Shown here in pieces: positions 35,445 through 43,184 of a stretch of 64,000 nt of DNA. Source of the stretch: Kalymmatonema gypsitolerans NIES-4073 (GTDB lineage Bacteria; Cyanobacteriota; Cyanobacteriia; Cyanobacteriales; Nostocaceae); NCBI RefSeq assembly GCF_002368435.1, contig NZ_AP018264.1, forward strand, positions 124,001-188,000. Reading direction: 5' to 3'. The notes beneath the pieces were generated by a model. It searched no databases, had not been told where the DNA came from, and worked only from the letters and a program-made list of their open reading frames with translations. Both the position numbers and the translations under genes were made by a program. Positions within the stretch are counted from its first letter, which is position 1; every line of letters starts with the position of its first letter.

Positions 35445-35813
35445 ATGGAATTAGCACAGTATATGCTAACAGGTCTTCTCTACATTCTTATTTACGGATT
35501 TTCTACTCTCTTCATTTTTCAATTCTTGCTAGAGATATATATCGCTTTTGAAAAGCACTGCAACTGCACTACATCGATAAAACCCACTGTAAGTAAAATC
35601 GAAAACTTAACTGATAAATCCAAACTTCGGATATCTAACAAAAATCAAGGATCTACAAACAAACATATCACTGTTCAACAGTTAAGAAAAAGATGCTCAC
35701 AAGCTGGAATAAAATGGAGTTACGCTATTCAAGTATCTAAAACAGGCAAGAAACGACATCTCAATCGAGAAGAAATGTTAATAGCCTTAAACCAGATTAA
35801 GCAGTCAGCATAA
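35445..35813 (+). CDS. Membrane-anchored protein with SAP/Rho-N-like C-terminus
   Basis: A 122-residue protein. Residues 8-33 are one membrane helix; residues 78-118 (TVQQLRKRCSQAG...RHLNREEMLIAL) resemble a SAP or Rho-N-type helix-extended-helix DNA-binding motif. CAGGAG lies 8-9 nt before the ATG. A DNA-tethering membrane protein is an inference. Confidence 0.5.
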   Translation: MELAQYMLTGLLYILIYGFSTLFIFQFLLEIYIAFEKHCNCTTSIKPTVSKIENLTDKSKLRISNKNQGSTNKHITVQQLRKRCSQAGIKWSYAIQVSKTGKKRHLNREEMLIALNQIKQSA

Positions 35814-35861
35814 TAAAAATATAAACTGATAGTAATTACTTTTATTATCAGTTTATATAAA

Positions 35862-36083
35862 ATGGACAAGTATTGTATTTGTTGGCGAAGAAAAAATTCT
35901 ACTAAAGACGCATCACCCCTAATTTTCAATCATCCAAATTCTAGACAAGAAGCAATGATAAGAGGTGATTATGGAGAGATGGAATTATGGGATAACCTAA
36001 CGGCTGCTCAAGCAGAAGTAAAAAAATTTAACCACAGATATCCCAATCTTTTCTTTTGGGTAAAAGAACCAAATGTCAAATAA
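35862..36083 (+). CDS. Small hypothetical protein coupled to the macro-SLOG fusion
   Basis: A 73-residue protein. It starts MDKYCICWRRKN and ends with WDNLTAAQAEVKKFNHRYP and a short aromatic stretch. It overlaps the following gene by 11 bp, so both are probably translated together. The family is unknown. Confidence 0.5.
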   Translation: MDKYCICWRRKNSTKDASPLIFNHPNSRQEAMIRGDYGEMELWDNLTAAQAEVKKFNHRYPNLFFWVKEPNVK

Positions 36084-37050
36084 TCATCCCTACAAAATTA
36101 TTCCTGATAGAGTTATCAAACTAGCAGAAAACCAGATTTTTGTATTTGGCAGCAACACACAAGGAAGACATGGTGCTGGAAGTGCTTTATTTGCGCGACA
36201 GTACTGCAATGCAGAATACGGTAATCCCCAAGGACGACAAGGACAATCCTGGGCGATCGTGACCAAAGACCTAAATAAGGGTATCCGGTCAATTCCCCTT
36301 CCCCAAATAAAATCCCAAATTGAGAAACTAGTCGAATATGCAAAGACTCATCCTGAACTAGAATTTCTAACAACTAGGATTGGATGCAACCTTGCAGGAT
36401 ATACTGACCTAGAGATAGCTTCCTTGATTAGCAATTTCAATCTTCCTCCTAATATCTGGTTGCCCCAAGAGTTTGTTGATTGCCTCATAGAAGATAAACC
36501 AACCCTAAAAGTGGCATTTACAGGAAATAGTCATAAAAAATTTGATCAGGAAGGATGGAAACAGGTGCGTAACCGACTCGAAGGCATGATTGTTCGTGCT
36601 TGCGATCGCTCTGTTGAGTGGGGTTACAAACGCATCCAGTTCTATTCAGGCATGGCATTGGGGGTTGATACCGCAGCAGTAGAGATCGTCTTAGGCTTAA
36701 AAGATAAGTACCCTATTGAGATAAACCTTACTGCTGCGGTACACTGCATTAACCAAGATGCCAAATGGAATAATCTCGATAAGCAGAAGTATCATTGGCT
36801 GTTATCCCAATGCGACGCTATCAAATTTATTTCCAACTTACTTTATCAAGAAGCTGGAGGAATCAAATGTTTAAATGCTCGTAATCGATGGATAGTTAAT
36901 CAAATAAAAAATGCCCACGATATGATGATTGCTATCTGGGATGGACAAGCAGGAACAGCTAATTTTATCGCTGATGCAGCAAAATTAAACCACAGAGTCA
37001 TAATTTATAACTGGGTTACAAGCACTTATCAAAAGTTGGGAAATTGGTAA
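36073..37050 (+). CDS. Fusion of macro-like (phage A1S_2505-type) domain and SLOG/YpsA-like domain
   Basis: A 325-residue, two-domain protein. Residues 20-140 have FVFGSNTQGRHGAGSA, then YGNPQGRQGQSWAIVTKD and LTTRIGCNLAGY, typical of phage macro-like/ADP-ribose-binding domains. Residues 150-315 contain KVAFTGNSHKKF, FYSGMALGVDTAA, AVHCINQDAKWN, ARNRWIVNQ and AIWDGQAGTANFI, which match the SLOG superfamily (DprA/YpsA/DUF1273 type) with its nucleotide-ligand pocket. Combining an ADP-ribose module with a nucleotide-sensing SLOG module suggests a role in a nucleotide-signal or NAD-related stress or defence response; that is inference. Confidence 0.72.
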   Translation: MSNNHPYKIIPDRVIKLAENQIFVFGSNTQGRHGAGSALFARQYCNAEYGNPQGRQGQSWAIVTKDLNKGIRSIPLPQIKSQIEKLVEYAKTHPELEFLTTRIGCNLAGYTDLEIASLISNFNLPPNIWLPQEFVDCLIEDKPTLKVAFTGNSHKKFDQEGWKQVRNRLEGMIVRACDRSVEWGYKRIQFYSGMALGVDTAAVEIVLGLKDKYPIEINLTAAVHCINQDAKWNNLDKQKYHWLLSQCDAIKFISNLLYQEAGGIKCLNARNRWIVNQIKNAHDMMIAIWDGQAGTANFIADAAKLNHRVIIYNWVTSTYQKLGNW

Positions 37051-37505
37051 ATTAATCAGCAGTCAATGAGACTGCTGGTTAAGGTTTACTTCTGACTTTT
37101 TCTAAAATGCTTGCGATCGCTAATAACTCCATCTCGCGCCACCGTTTGTCAACAACTTGCATGTCCTACGCTAGACCATTTTGAGTCTATCCAATTGGAA
37201 TCACGACCACAGGATGTCCACTCAGATTAAATGGTATGGTATGAGCGCCGTTTGCCACTGCATATCTTTGGACGTTGTTCCATTGGAAGTTGTGCAGAAA
37301 ATTCCGTGTAATATCCTAAATAGGGATGTTATACGGAAAGTTTCCGTATAATAAATTGTTAGCCGGAATGACCAAAAACTTAGTTAAGTTACAGAAGTTG
37401 TCTAAATCCGGTGAGCGCGACTGTTAGCCTGCTTAAATCATAGGTTGGGTACACCGCAGAATAGATTTCATATTTGTCATTTTTAGATTTAAGTATTGTA
37501 CATAT
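37051..37505. other. Spacer with inverted repeat and cassette boundary
   Basis: About 450 bp. No supported gene. It contains an 11-bp-arm inverted repeat at 37329-37351 and two GTTAGCC heptamers (37358, 37423); the second marks the left boundary of the integron cassette. Confidence 0.6.
37329..37351. promoter_or_regulatory. Near-perfect palindrome, possible operator
   Basis: Arms TTATACGGAAA and TTTCCGTATAA around a single central G. A related half-site TTCCGTGTAA lies about 20 bp upstream. No T-tract follows, so an operator is more likely than a terminator. Confidence 0.35.
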
Positions 37506-38437
37506 ATGTCAGAAGCTGAGAGATCCAAAAGTGAAGAGGAACAGAGAAAAGGAATTCCTGTATATGCTGATAGAGGTGAGCCAAAAATCAATGATCCAGC
37601 TCTACTGTTATCAAACGCAGCTTGGAGAGGTTCAAATGAAATCTCTTTTAAGTTACTCCGATGCCTTGAAGCAATTCGAGATTTGTCAAAGAGCATGGAA
37701 GTTTTGGCTTCACTTAATGAACCTGGTTCCGATAAACGCCTTGTAAAGCATCTTGCATCTCCGCTTTATGCTTTAGTATCGGGTGTTTTAGACATGTTTA
37801 ATGAATTAGAGAGTAATGCGAAAAACTACACAGTGATTGCATCTCCTCAGCATAAAGAAATCATTAGCAGGAAGAGCCAGCTTACGGCAAGTGTACCAAT
37901 AGACAACAAAAGCGCTTTACGTATCGTAAGGGACAAGATTGATTCGCACATAGATAAGGCTGCTGTCATCAGACCAGAGGATTACTGGGTGAATGTAGAT
38001 TTGCCTTCTTTTCTAAAATGGATGGGAATTTGTCTAGAGCAAATTTTGTACCTTATTTCACTTGACGTTTACGGTTGGACGAGAGATAGCGGACACCCTG
38101 ATGTATGGAGTTTGATGAGTGTCGATGGAACAGTAGTAGACTTCTATATGCAAGATGGTGAGCCAGTTGCAATCATAGGCATAACTTTTGCAAAGTCACC
38201 AAAATATGGAGTATTAAATGAGATCAAGAGCTTTTTGAAGCTGTACAACGAAGTAGCGCGAAAGTGTCAAGATGTGAATTTAATAGAAATATCGAAAATA
38301 GAAACACATGACACAGAATCTGAGCAAGCAGAATAATGTAGATTTGCAGCAATCGTAGGCTAACACTTTACGGCAGCGGACGGTCGAAAGCCACTGGTGC
38401 TGAGTTTGAGGTTGTCTGCCGCCGCTGCGTTTTGTCG
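37424..38437 (+). mobile_element. Integron gene cassette (one gene plus attC)
   Basis: The heptamer GTTAGCC occurs at 37423-37429 and at 38437-38443. Cutting between G and TT at both gives a 1014-bp unit containing a single plus-strand gene (37506-38336) followed 21 bp later by a structured attC site. This is the exact layout of an integron cassette. No integron integrase was recognised in the window, so it was probably inserted in trans. Confidence 0.72.
37506..38336 (+). CDS. Cassette-borne hypothetical protein
   Basis: A 276-residue soluble protein, sole gene of the integron cassette. It is helical in the first half (ISFKLLRCLEAIRDLSKSMEVL...) with a mixed second half (DVWSLMSVDGTVVDFYMQDG). 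No domain is recognised. It is less AT-biased than the flanks and contains no HIP1 octamer, in keeping with an origin outside cyanobacteria. Cassette genes are usually small unknowns of this sort. Confidence 0.65.
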   Translation: MSEAERSKSEEEQRKGIPVYADRGEPKINDPALLLSNAAWRGSNEISFKLLRCLEAIRDLSKSMEVLASLNEPGSDKRLVKHLASPLYALVSGVLDMFNELESNAKNYTVIASPQHKEIISRKSQLTASVPIDNKSALRIVRDKIDSHIDKAAVIRPEDYWVNVDLPSFLKWMGICLEQILYLISLDVYGWTRDSGHPDVWSLMSVDGTVVDFYMQDGEPVAIIGITFAKSPKYGVLNEIKSFLKLYNEVARKCQDVNLIEISKIETHDTESEQAE

Positions 38438-38443
38438 TTAGCC
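38358..38443 (+). repeat. attC recombination site (86 bp)
   Basis: Outer boxes GGCTAAC (38358-38364) and GTTAGCC (38437-38443) are exact complements. Inner boxes GCAGCGG (38373-38379) and CCGCTGC (38422-38428) are exact complements, 8-nt unpaired spacers lie between outer and inner boxes, and the inner stem continues as CGG (38381-38383) with CCG (38419-38421) leaving A38380 bulged. A bulged base at this place and such spacers are the hallmarks of folded attC sites. Confidence 0.78.
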
Positions 38444-38565
38444 AGCAATTACATACAGCAGTCTAGACGGAGTTGCTTCACGTACCAGGGGTTAACCGAT
38501 AAATTTCAAAGCTGAAGAACGCTAATGGCTCTCATCAAATTGTCTCGAAATACTTTTTCACATCC

Positions 38566-39144
38566 TTAGTTCTTCCTTTGGACAAGATAGCCTTGGCGGT
38601 AATCACTTTTCTTTAATCTGGAAGCTTGACGCGCAGACCACTGACGTATAGGAGTGACTTTCTCTACATGAAGTAGCTTCTGGCGATAAGTATTATTATC
38701 TGTCAGTTGGGCGATCGCACCAGCAATAAATCGAGCGCAGCGTTCTGGTTGAGACGAAACTTGTTCTTCTGCAAACCGGATCACCAGCCAGTTTGCATCG
38801 ACAAAACACTTGTTTCTATAGTCATCCTCGCCGATACAGTGAGTGGGCTTCCCAGTTGCAAATGAGATAGGCTCATCAACCTCCAAGTCTATGTGTAAGC
38901 CAGTATTTGGTTCAATCAACAGAAAATCAGCCGTAAATGGTAGTCGATGCCCCGGTGGAAGCATCATCTGCTGAGGAGAAACAATTTCACCAAAATAGTG
39001 TTTGAGAACATTTTCAAACATCCCCTCAGTTGCCCCAACTGGTGCATCTCCCTGTCCAGACGGAAAAACTAAAGGGGTAAACTGTTTTTTCTCTTTCACT
39101 AACTCTGGAATAACAACGATTGGATATTCCGGTGTTTTGGCCAT
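38566..39144 (-). CDS. PD-(D/E)XK / DUF559-like putative nuclease
   Basis: A 192-residue protein. The core FTADFLLIEPNTGLHIDLEVDEP near 68-90 followed by DDYRNKCFVDANWLVIRFAEEQV near 108-130 resembles DUF559/Vsr-type endonuclease-like folds (D-x(n)-E-V-D, then R-x-x-x-L/W-V-x-R-F). The canonical lysine after the glutamate is replaced in the visible motif, so catalytic activity is uncertain. It sits alone on the minus strand, right after the integron cassette. Confidence 0.55.
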   Translation of the reverse strand: MAKTPEYPIVVIPELVKEKKQFTPLVFPSGQGDAPVGATEGMFENVLKHYFGEIVSPQQMMLPPGHRLPFTADFLLIEPNTGLHIDLEVDEPISFATGKPTHCIGEDDYRNKCFVDANWLVIRFAEEQVSSQPERCARFIAGAIAQLTDNNTYRQKLLHVEKVTPIRQWSARQASRLKKSDYRQGYLVQRKN

Positions 39145-39343
39145 AACTGAAAATCAAAAAACTTGGAAAATCAGAACTCTTGGCAATTATCTAAATTCAC
39201 AATGCCATTACACAATCAACAAAATACTGAAAAGAAACCAACTTTTTTCTAATTTTTTGGATTTAGAAATTAGAAAATTATCAGTTATCGTACAGCATCC
39301 CTTCTAGATAAGATTGCTTCTGATTACGCTACAAGCAACTAAG

Positions 39344-40981
39344 ATGAAGTCTAGTTTTGAGTATCTAGAAGACCTGCTTGCGAACAATTATCCAATCATT
39401 GCCTGTGAATCCCCCCTCCAAGAACGCCACCGCTTCCTCATTCGTATTACTACTTCCTGTCGGCAAGTAGGTAAAAAAGTCTATATATGGAATTTAAGCG
39501 AGGACAGGATTAAAGAATTAGTTTTCAGCCCTAAAAATAATCTTATTTTTCAAGAGTTTCATGACTATAAACCTTCTGTTAAACAAAATACAGAAGACTA
39601 TTTTCAAGTACTCAATTTTTGGAGAGTTTATTCTGGCACTGGAGTATTAATCGTTGAGAATATTTTTCCTTGGTTAAAAGAAAGCATAACTAAAGATACT
39701 GAATTTGTTCTTCTATCAGAATGGATTAAGTCGTCGCTAGTTAATCTAAAATTTCATACAAACAATAGTGATAAGACTACCATATTACTAGGAGCCAATG
39801 CCGAGATAGCCAGCGAAATAGCAGCAGAAATACCCCTTTGGAGCCAAGAACTACCAGATACACAAGAAATAATTGCTAGTTTAATTAGCAGCAATTTATT
39901 TCCTTTAATTTATACGGAACAAGACTATTTAGAAATTGCTAACGCTAGTGCTGGTCTGTATATTTCTGATATTATTCATTGCTTAAACGATATTAGAAAA
40001 AATCATGACTTAGGAAATTCCAGTGAGATAGCAAAGCTACTACTAGCAAAAAAAATTCAATTGCTCAACCGCTTGTATGACATCGAATTCTTACCTCCAC
40101 CAAAAGTCGAACTTGGTGGGTTAGAACTCATGCAGCAGTCATTCAAAAAGTTCAAGCGATTGCTTACCCCGCGTGCCAAACAATACAATCTGCGCGTACC
40201 CAAGGGGATTATGCTTGTGGGGCCACCGGGGACGGGAAAATCACACTCAGCAAAAGCCTGTTCCCAGAATATGGGTATTCCCCTCATCATGGTCGATTGG
40301 GGAAACTTTAGAAGTTTTGGCAACCAAGCAGAAATGAAACTCAAACGCTTATTGCGACTGGCAGATAGGCTCAACCAAGTAATTTTGTATTTCGACGACT
40401 TTGATAAAGGCTTCGCCGGGGATGATGACCTCGCCAAACGGCTTGCTGGTCAGCTGTTGACGTGGATGCAAGAGCGCACGTCAGATGTACTGGTCATCGC
40501 GTCAGTTAACCGTATGGAATGGCTGCCACCTGAACTCACCCGTGCTGGACGGTTTGACTATTTATTTAAAGTAGACCTGCCCAATAATGGGGAAAGATAT
40601 AGTATCTTCAAACTGCACGCTGCCCGGTTTGACGAACGCTTTCGCAATGGCGGTGACCCCTGGAGTGAGGAACAGTGGCGCAGAATTCTTAAAGCCACCA
40701 ATCGCTGTGTAGGTGCAGAAATCCAGACAATTGTAGAACGCGCCGCTAGTACGATATTCTGCGAAACCATAACAGAAGATACCTACTCAGAAAGCCAACT
40801 CCCCACACTTGAACTAACAATCGAGGCATTACTAGAAGAACGCCGCCAGATTAACCCGCTTGCCATCCGCGAAGCCGATAGAGTCGAATCGATGCGTAAC
40901 AAAGCTGACCAACAAGCTTTACCTAGTAGTCCCCTCGACGAAAGCAAGTTTGCTGTTGGCAACATTGATATTTTCAGATAG
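39344..40981 (+). CDS. AAA+ ATPase, Ycf46-like
   Basis: About 545 residues from ATG 39344 (the frame also allows TTG 39314). The N-terminal LEDLLANNYPIIACESPLQER region is typical of cyanobacterial Ycf46-like proteins. The AAA+ core has LVGPPGTGKSHSAK near 290-303, Walker B ILYFDDFDKG (Asp in place of the usual Glu), ASVNR sensor 1, and arginine finger PPELTRAGRFD. It may be a chaperone-like ATPase of the conjugation region; Ycf46 itself is linked to photosynthesis or CO2 response in cyanobacteria, but this plasmid-type copy need not share that role. Confidence 0.7.
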   Translation: MKSSFEYLEDLLANNYPIIACESPLQERHRFLIRITTSCRQVGKKVYIWNLSEDRIKELVFSPKNNLIFQEFHDYKPSVKQNTEDYFQVLNFWRVYSGTGVLIVENIFPWLKESITKDTEFVLLSEWIKSSLVNLKFHTNNSDKTTILLGANAEIASEIAAEIPLWSQELPDTQEIIASLISSNLFPLIYTEQDYLEIANASAGLYISDIIHCLNDIRKNHDLGNSSEIAKLLLAKKIQLLNRLYDIEFLPPPKVELGGLELMQQSFKKFKRLLTPRAKQYNLRVPKGIMLVGPPGTGKSHSAKACSQNMGIPLIMVDWGNFRSFGNQAEMKLKRLLRLADRLNQVILYFDDFDKGFAGDDDLAKRLAGQLLTWMQERTSDVLVIASVNRMEWLPPELTRAGRFDYLFKVDLPNNGERYSIFKLHAARFDERFRNGGDPWSEEQWRRILKATNRCVGAEIQTIVERAASTIFCETITEDTYSESQLPTLELTIEALLEERRQINPLAIREADRVESMRNKADQQALPSSPLDESKFAVGNIDIFR

Positions 40982-41105
40982 CACACCTCATAAATCAATT
41001 CAAAGTTTCATCATGTTTGGACGAAAGCAAATGTAACCAAAACATTTCAACAGTTCATAATGCTCGCTATTTCTAACCACTTTACTACCTTATTTAGCTA
41101 AAACT

Positions 41106-41672
41106 ATGGAAGTCACAAGACAAACTGCTCAAACCAACATTCAAACTAAACAATCACAAAATCCAGAAAAAAGCCTATTTTACAAATTCATCAAATTTAT
41201 CAAATTTGTTGGGCCAATTGCTGGTTTTACTGCTGCCCTCTCACCCCTACCGCTATACTTTTGGACTCGCCAGCCCCAGTATTTACCTATTGGCGCGACC
41301 TTTACCAGTAACAATCAAACAGTTCAACTCGAATTAGCTGACGATAGAAAAGAATATGCCCACGGACTCAAATTTCGTAATTCGATTCCTGAAAATCACG
41401 GAATGTTATTTGTCCTCAACAAACCTGAAAAAATTAAACTTTGGATGAAAGATACGTATATTCCTTTAGATATGATATTCCTCCAAGATGGAGTTATCAA
41501 ATCAATCGTAGAAGCAGCTCCCCCTTGCAATACCAAAATCTGTCCTAAGTACGATTCAATCTATCCTGTTAATCAGGTTATCGAACTACCTGCTAACAGT
41601 ACTAAAACCCTCAATCTCAAAGTAGGCAAGAAACTTCAACTCGATTTCAACACAAATAAAACGCAGAATTAG
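41106..41672 (+). CDS. DUF192 protein with N-terminal membrane anchor
   Basis: A 188-residue protein. A hydrophobic segment near 35-55 (IKFVGPIAGFTAALSPLPLY) should anchor it, and residues 70-185 carry the DUF192 pattern: ELADDRKEYAHGLKFR, GMLFVL, LWMKDTYIPLDMIFL, VNQVIELPANS. DUF192 is a secreted or periplasmic small domain of unknown activity, frequent in cyanobacteria. It lies just ahead of the secretion cluster. Confidence 0.75.
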   Translation: MEVTRQTAQTNIQTKQSQNPEKSLFYKFIKFIKFVGPIAGFTAALSPLPLYFWTRQPQYLPIGATFTSNNQTVQLELADDRKEYAHGLKFRNSIPENHGMLFVLNKPEKIKLWMKDTYIPLDMIFLQDGVIKSIVEAAPPCNTKICPKYDSIYPVNQVIELPANSTKTLNLKVGKKLQLDFNTNKTQN

Positions 41673-41740
41673 TTGACGGAGAGTTGATCCATCACAACAA
41701 CCTAGCGGTAAACAAGCGTAATTACGCTACCTCATATATC

Positions 41741-41783
41741 AATCTTTGACCCCCGATATAGCTTATATCGGGGGTCAAAGATT
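41741..41783. repeat. Perfect 20-bp inverted repeat with 3-nt loop
   Basis: Left arm AATCTTTGACCCCCGATATA (41741-41760), loop GCT, right arm its exact reverse complement (41764-41783). It would form a very stable hairpin in RNA. There is no T-tract after it, so it may be a factor-dependent terminator of the DUF192 gene, an RNA-stabilising hairpin, or a protein-binding site. Confidence 0.6.
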
Positions 41784-42044
41784 ATGAAATCAATCACTGA
41801 TTTAATTATTGTAACTTGTCAAGCAAATTTGCCTGAGTTTTTACTGAATGATTTACTGAAAAACATAGTGTTTAAAAATAGAAAATTTTTAGATGATTTT
41901 CCGGTTATTAATCTCATAAAATAATTTCACAAGTGAGAAGTTGGAGCAGATATTTACTCCAATCAAAACTTTGGTAAAAAGCAGTAATTCGACCTTAGTT
42001 ACCCCTACAAAGTTTCATCCACTAATTTCTGAAATAATCTTTTT
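41784..42044. other. Spacer upstream of the secretion cluster
   Basis: A 46-codon ATG frame (41784-41924) directly follows the hairpin but has no ribosome binding site and no family. The rest is presumed leader and promoter of the secretion operon. Confidence 0.35.
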
Positions 42045-42611
42045 ATGAAAACAGACTACGAATCTGATTTTGGTAGCGATAGCGAAGCGCTGCTGCGTTC
42101 GCGGAGCGTCTCGCAGAGAAGCGCAGATCGCATTCCTTCCAACGAAGAATACGGATACCCCGCTTCCACCCGCCGCAAAAAGCGCAACTGGAAAGAAAAC
42201 GCTAGCATTGCCGGACTGATGGCAGTTGGTACGGGCTTGATGATTGCAGATATCTCACTCCACCACATGGTGATGGCATCACTCGCGTTTGGAACTGGCA
42301 TTGTGGCGTTACTACCCAAGGAAGCAAACTTGCTACTTTCCAACTTTGAGAAATGGCAGCGCAAGTATGGCATCAATATTTATACTGTTCTGTTTTGCTT
42401 GGTAGGTGTAGTATTTATGTTGGACATTGCCACTGCACCTGCAAACGCCCAGTTCATGCAAAACGCAGAGGACTTCTTCACAGAATATTTTGAAGGTATT
42501 GACGAAACAATCATTCGATATGTATTTGCAGTACTGCGAGGTTTGTTCCTAATTTACCTTGGTATTGGTCTTATTAGGGTCGTTCAAGCAGCCAGAAATG
42601 ACGAAGATTGG
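42045..42611 (+). CDS. Membrane protein of the conjugation cluster, exon 1 (VirB2/TrbC-like candidate)
   Basis: The first 189 residues of a gene split by a group II intron. It has a polar N-terminus, then four hydrophobic segments near residues 53-75, 80-95, 113-130 and 163-180; ATAPANAQFMQNA after the third looks like a signal-peptidase site, as in pilin-type subunits. Without splicing it would end at a stop at 42624-42626, four residues inside the intron. With exon 2 the product is about 215 residues and gains a last membrane helix. Position before VirB3- and VirB4-like genes suggests a VirB2/TrbC-type role; homology is not certain. Residues about 11-28 come from an interspersed repeat. Confidence 0.65.
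42074..42131. repeat. Interspersed palindromic repeat inside coding sequence
   Basis: A G+C-rich unit with GCGATAGCGAAGCGCTGCTG, GTTCGCGGAGCGTCTCGC and GAAGCGCAG, typical of Nostoc interspersed palindromes. It is in frame and adds about 18 residues (SEALLRSRSVSQRS...) to the conjugation protein. Confidence 0.6.
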
Positions 42612-43184
42612 GTGCGATTCGTTTAACTGAAACCAGTAGAAATACTGGGGGATAGTTAGCTTGGTTTAAAACCATGACAACTGAATGATCATGTAGGTGA
42701 AAGTCCTACTCCGTAAGTGCAACGGTAAAAGCACTTCCCCTATTCGGGAGACTGGTTATCAAACGAATAAAGCGGGGAAGAAGGGCAGACTTCTGAGAGC
42801 CGTACTCGGCAAACTGTCTAGCAAGAACCCATGAGTAACTATATGTGAAGACGCGATTGAACCATCGTTACGTCGGATGGGCAACGACGGCTAATCAGCC
42901 CAAGCCAAAAGGCAAGGAAATAGGGAACTGGCGATTCCAGTCTCGACCAGTCAGCACCTCCCTCTAAACCCGGTGGAGAGCGTCACTCTAAAGGTTCAAT
43001 CAATGGTCATTCGGAACGAAGTAATCCATCTATGCGCTCTTGAGTTTTTTCACACTTAAGTAGGGAACCACCCACAAGCCATAAATGGAAGGGATTGTGT
43101 CAAAAGCCAAAGCCCAGAGTAATGCCTGGGATATGCAGACAGACACACGACATTTTGGAAGGTATAGTCTCCACTAGCAGTAAT

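Noticed and set aside
41784-41924. A 46-codon frame after the 20-bp hairpin
   Set aside because: It has no ribosome binding site (the hairpin fills that place) and no recognisable family.
42045-42626. Taking the 193-residue frame as the full protein
   Set aside because: Its last residues (VRFV) come from the intron 5' end GTGCGATTCG; the true continuation is exon 2 after the intron.
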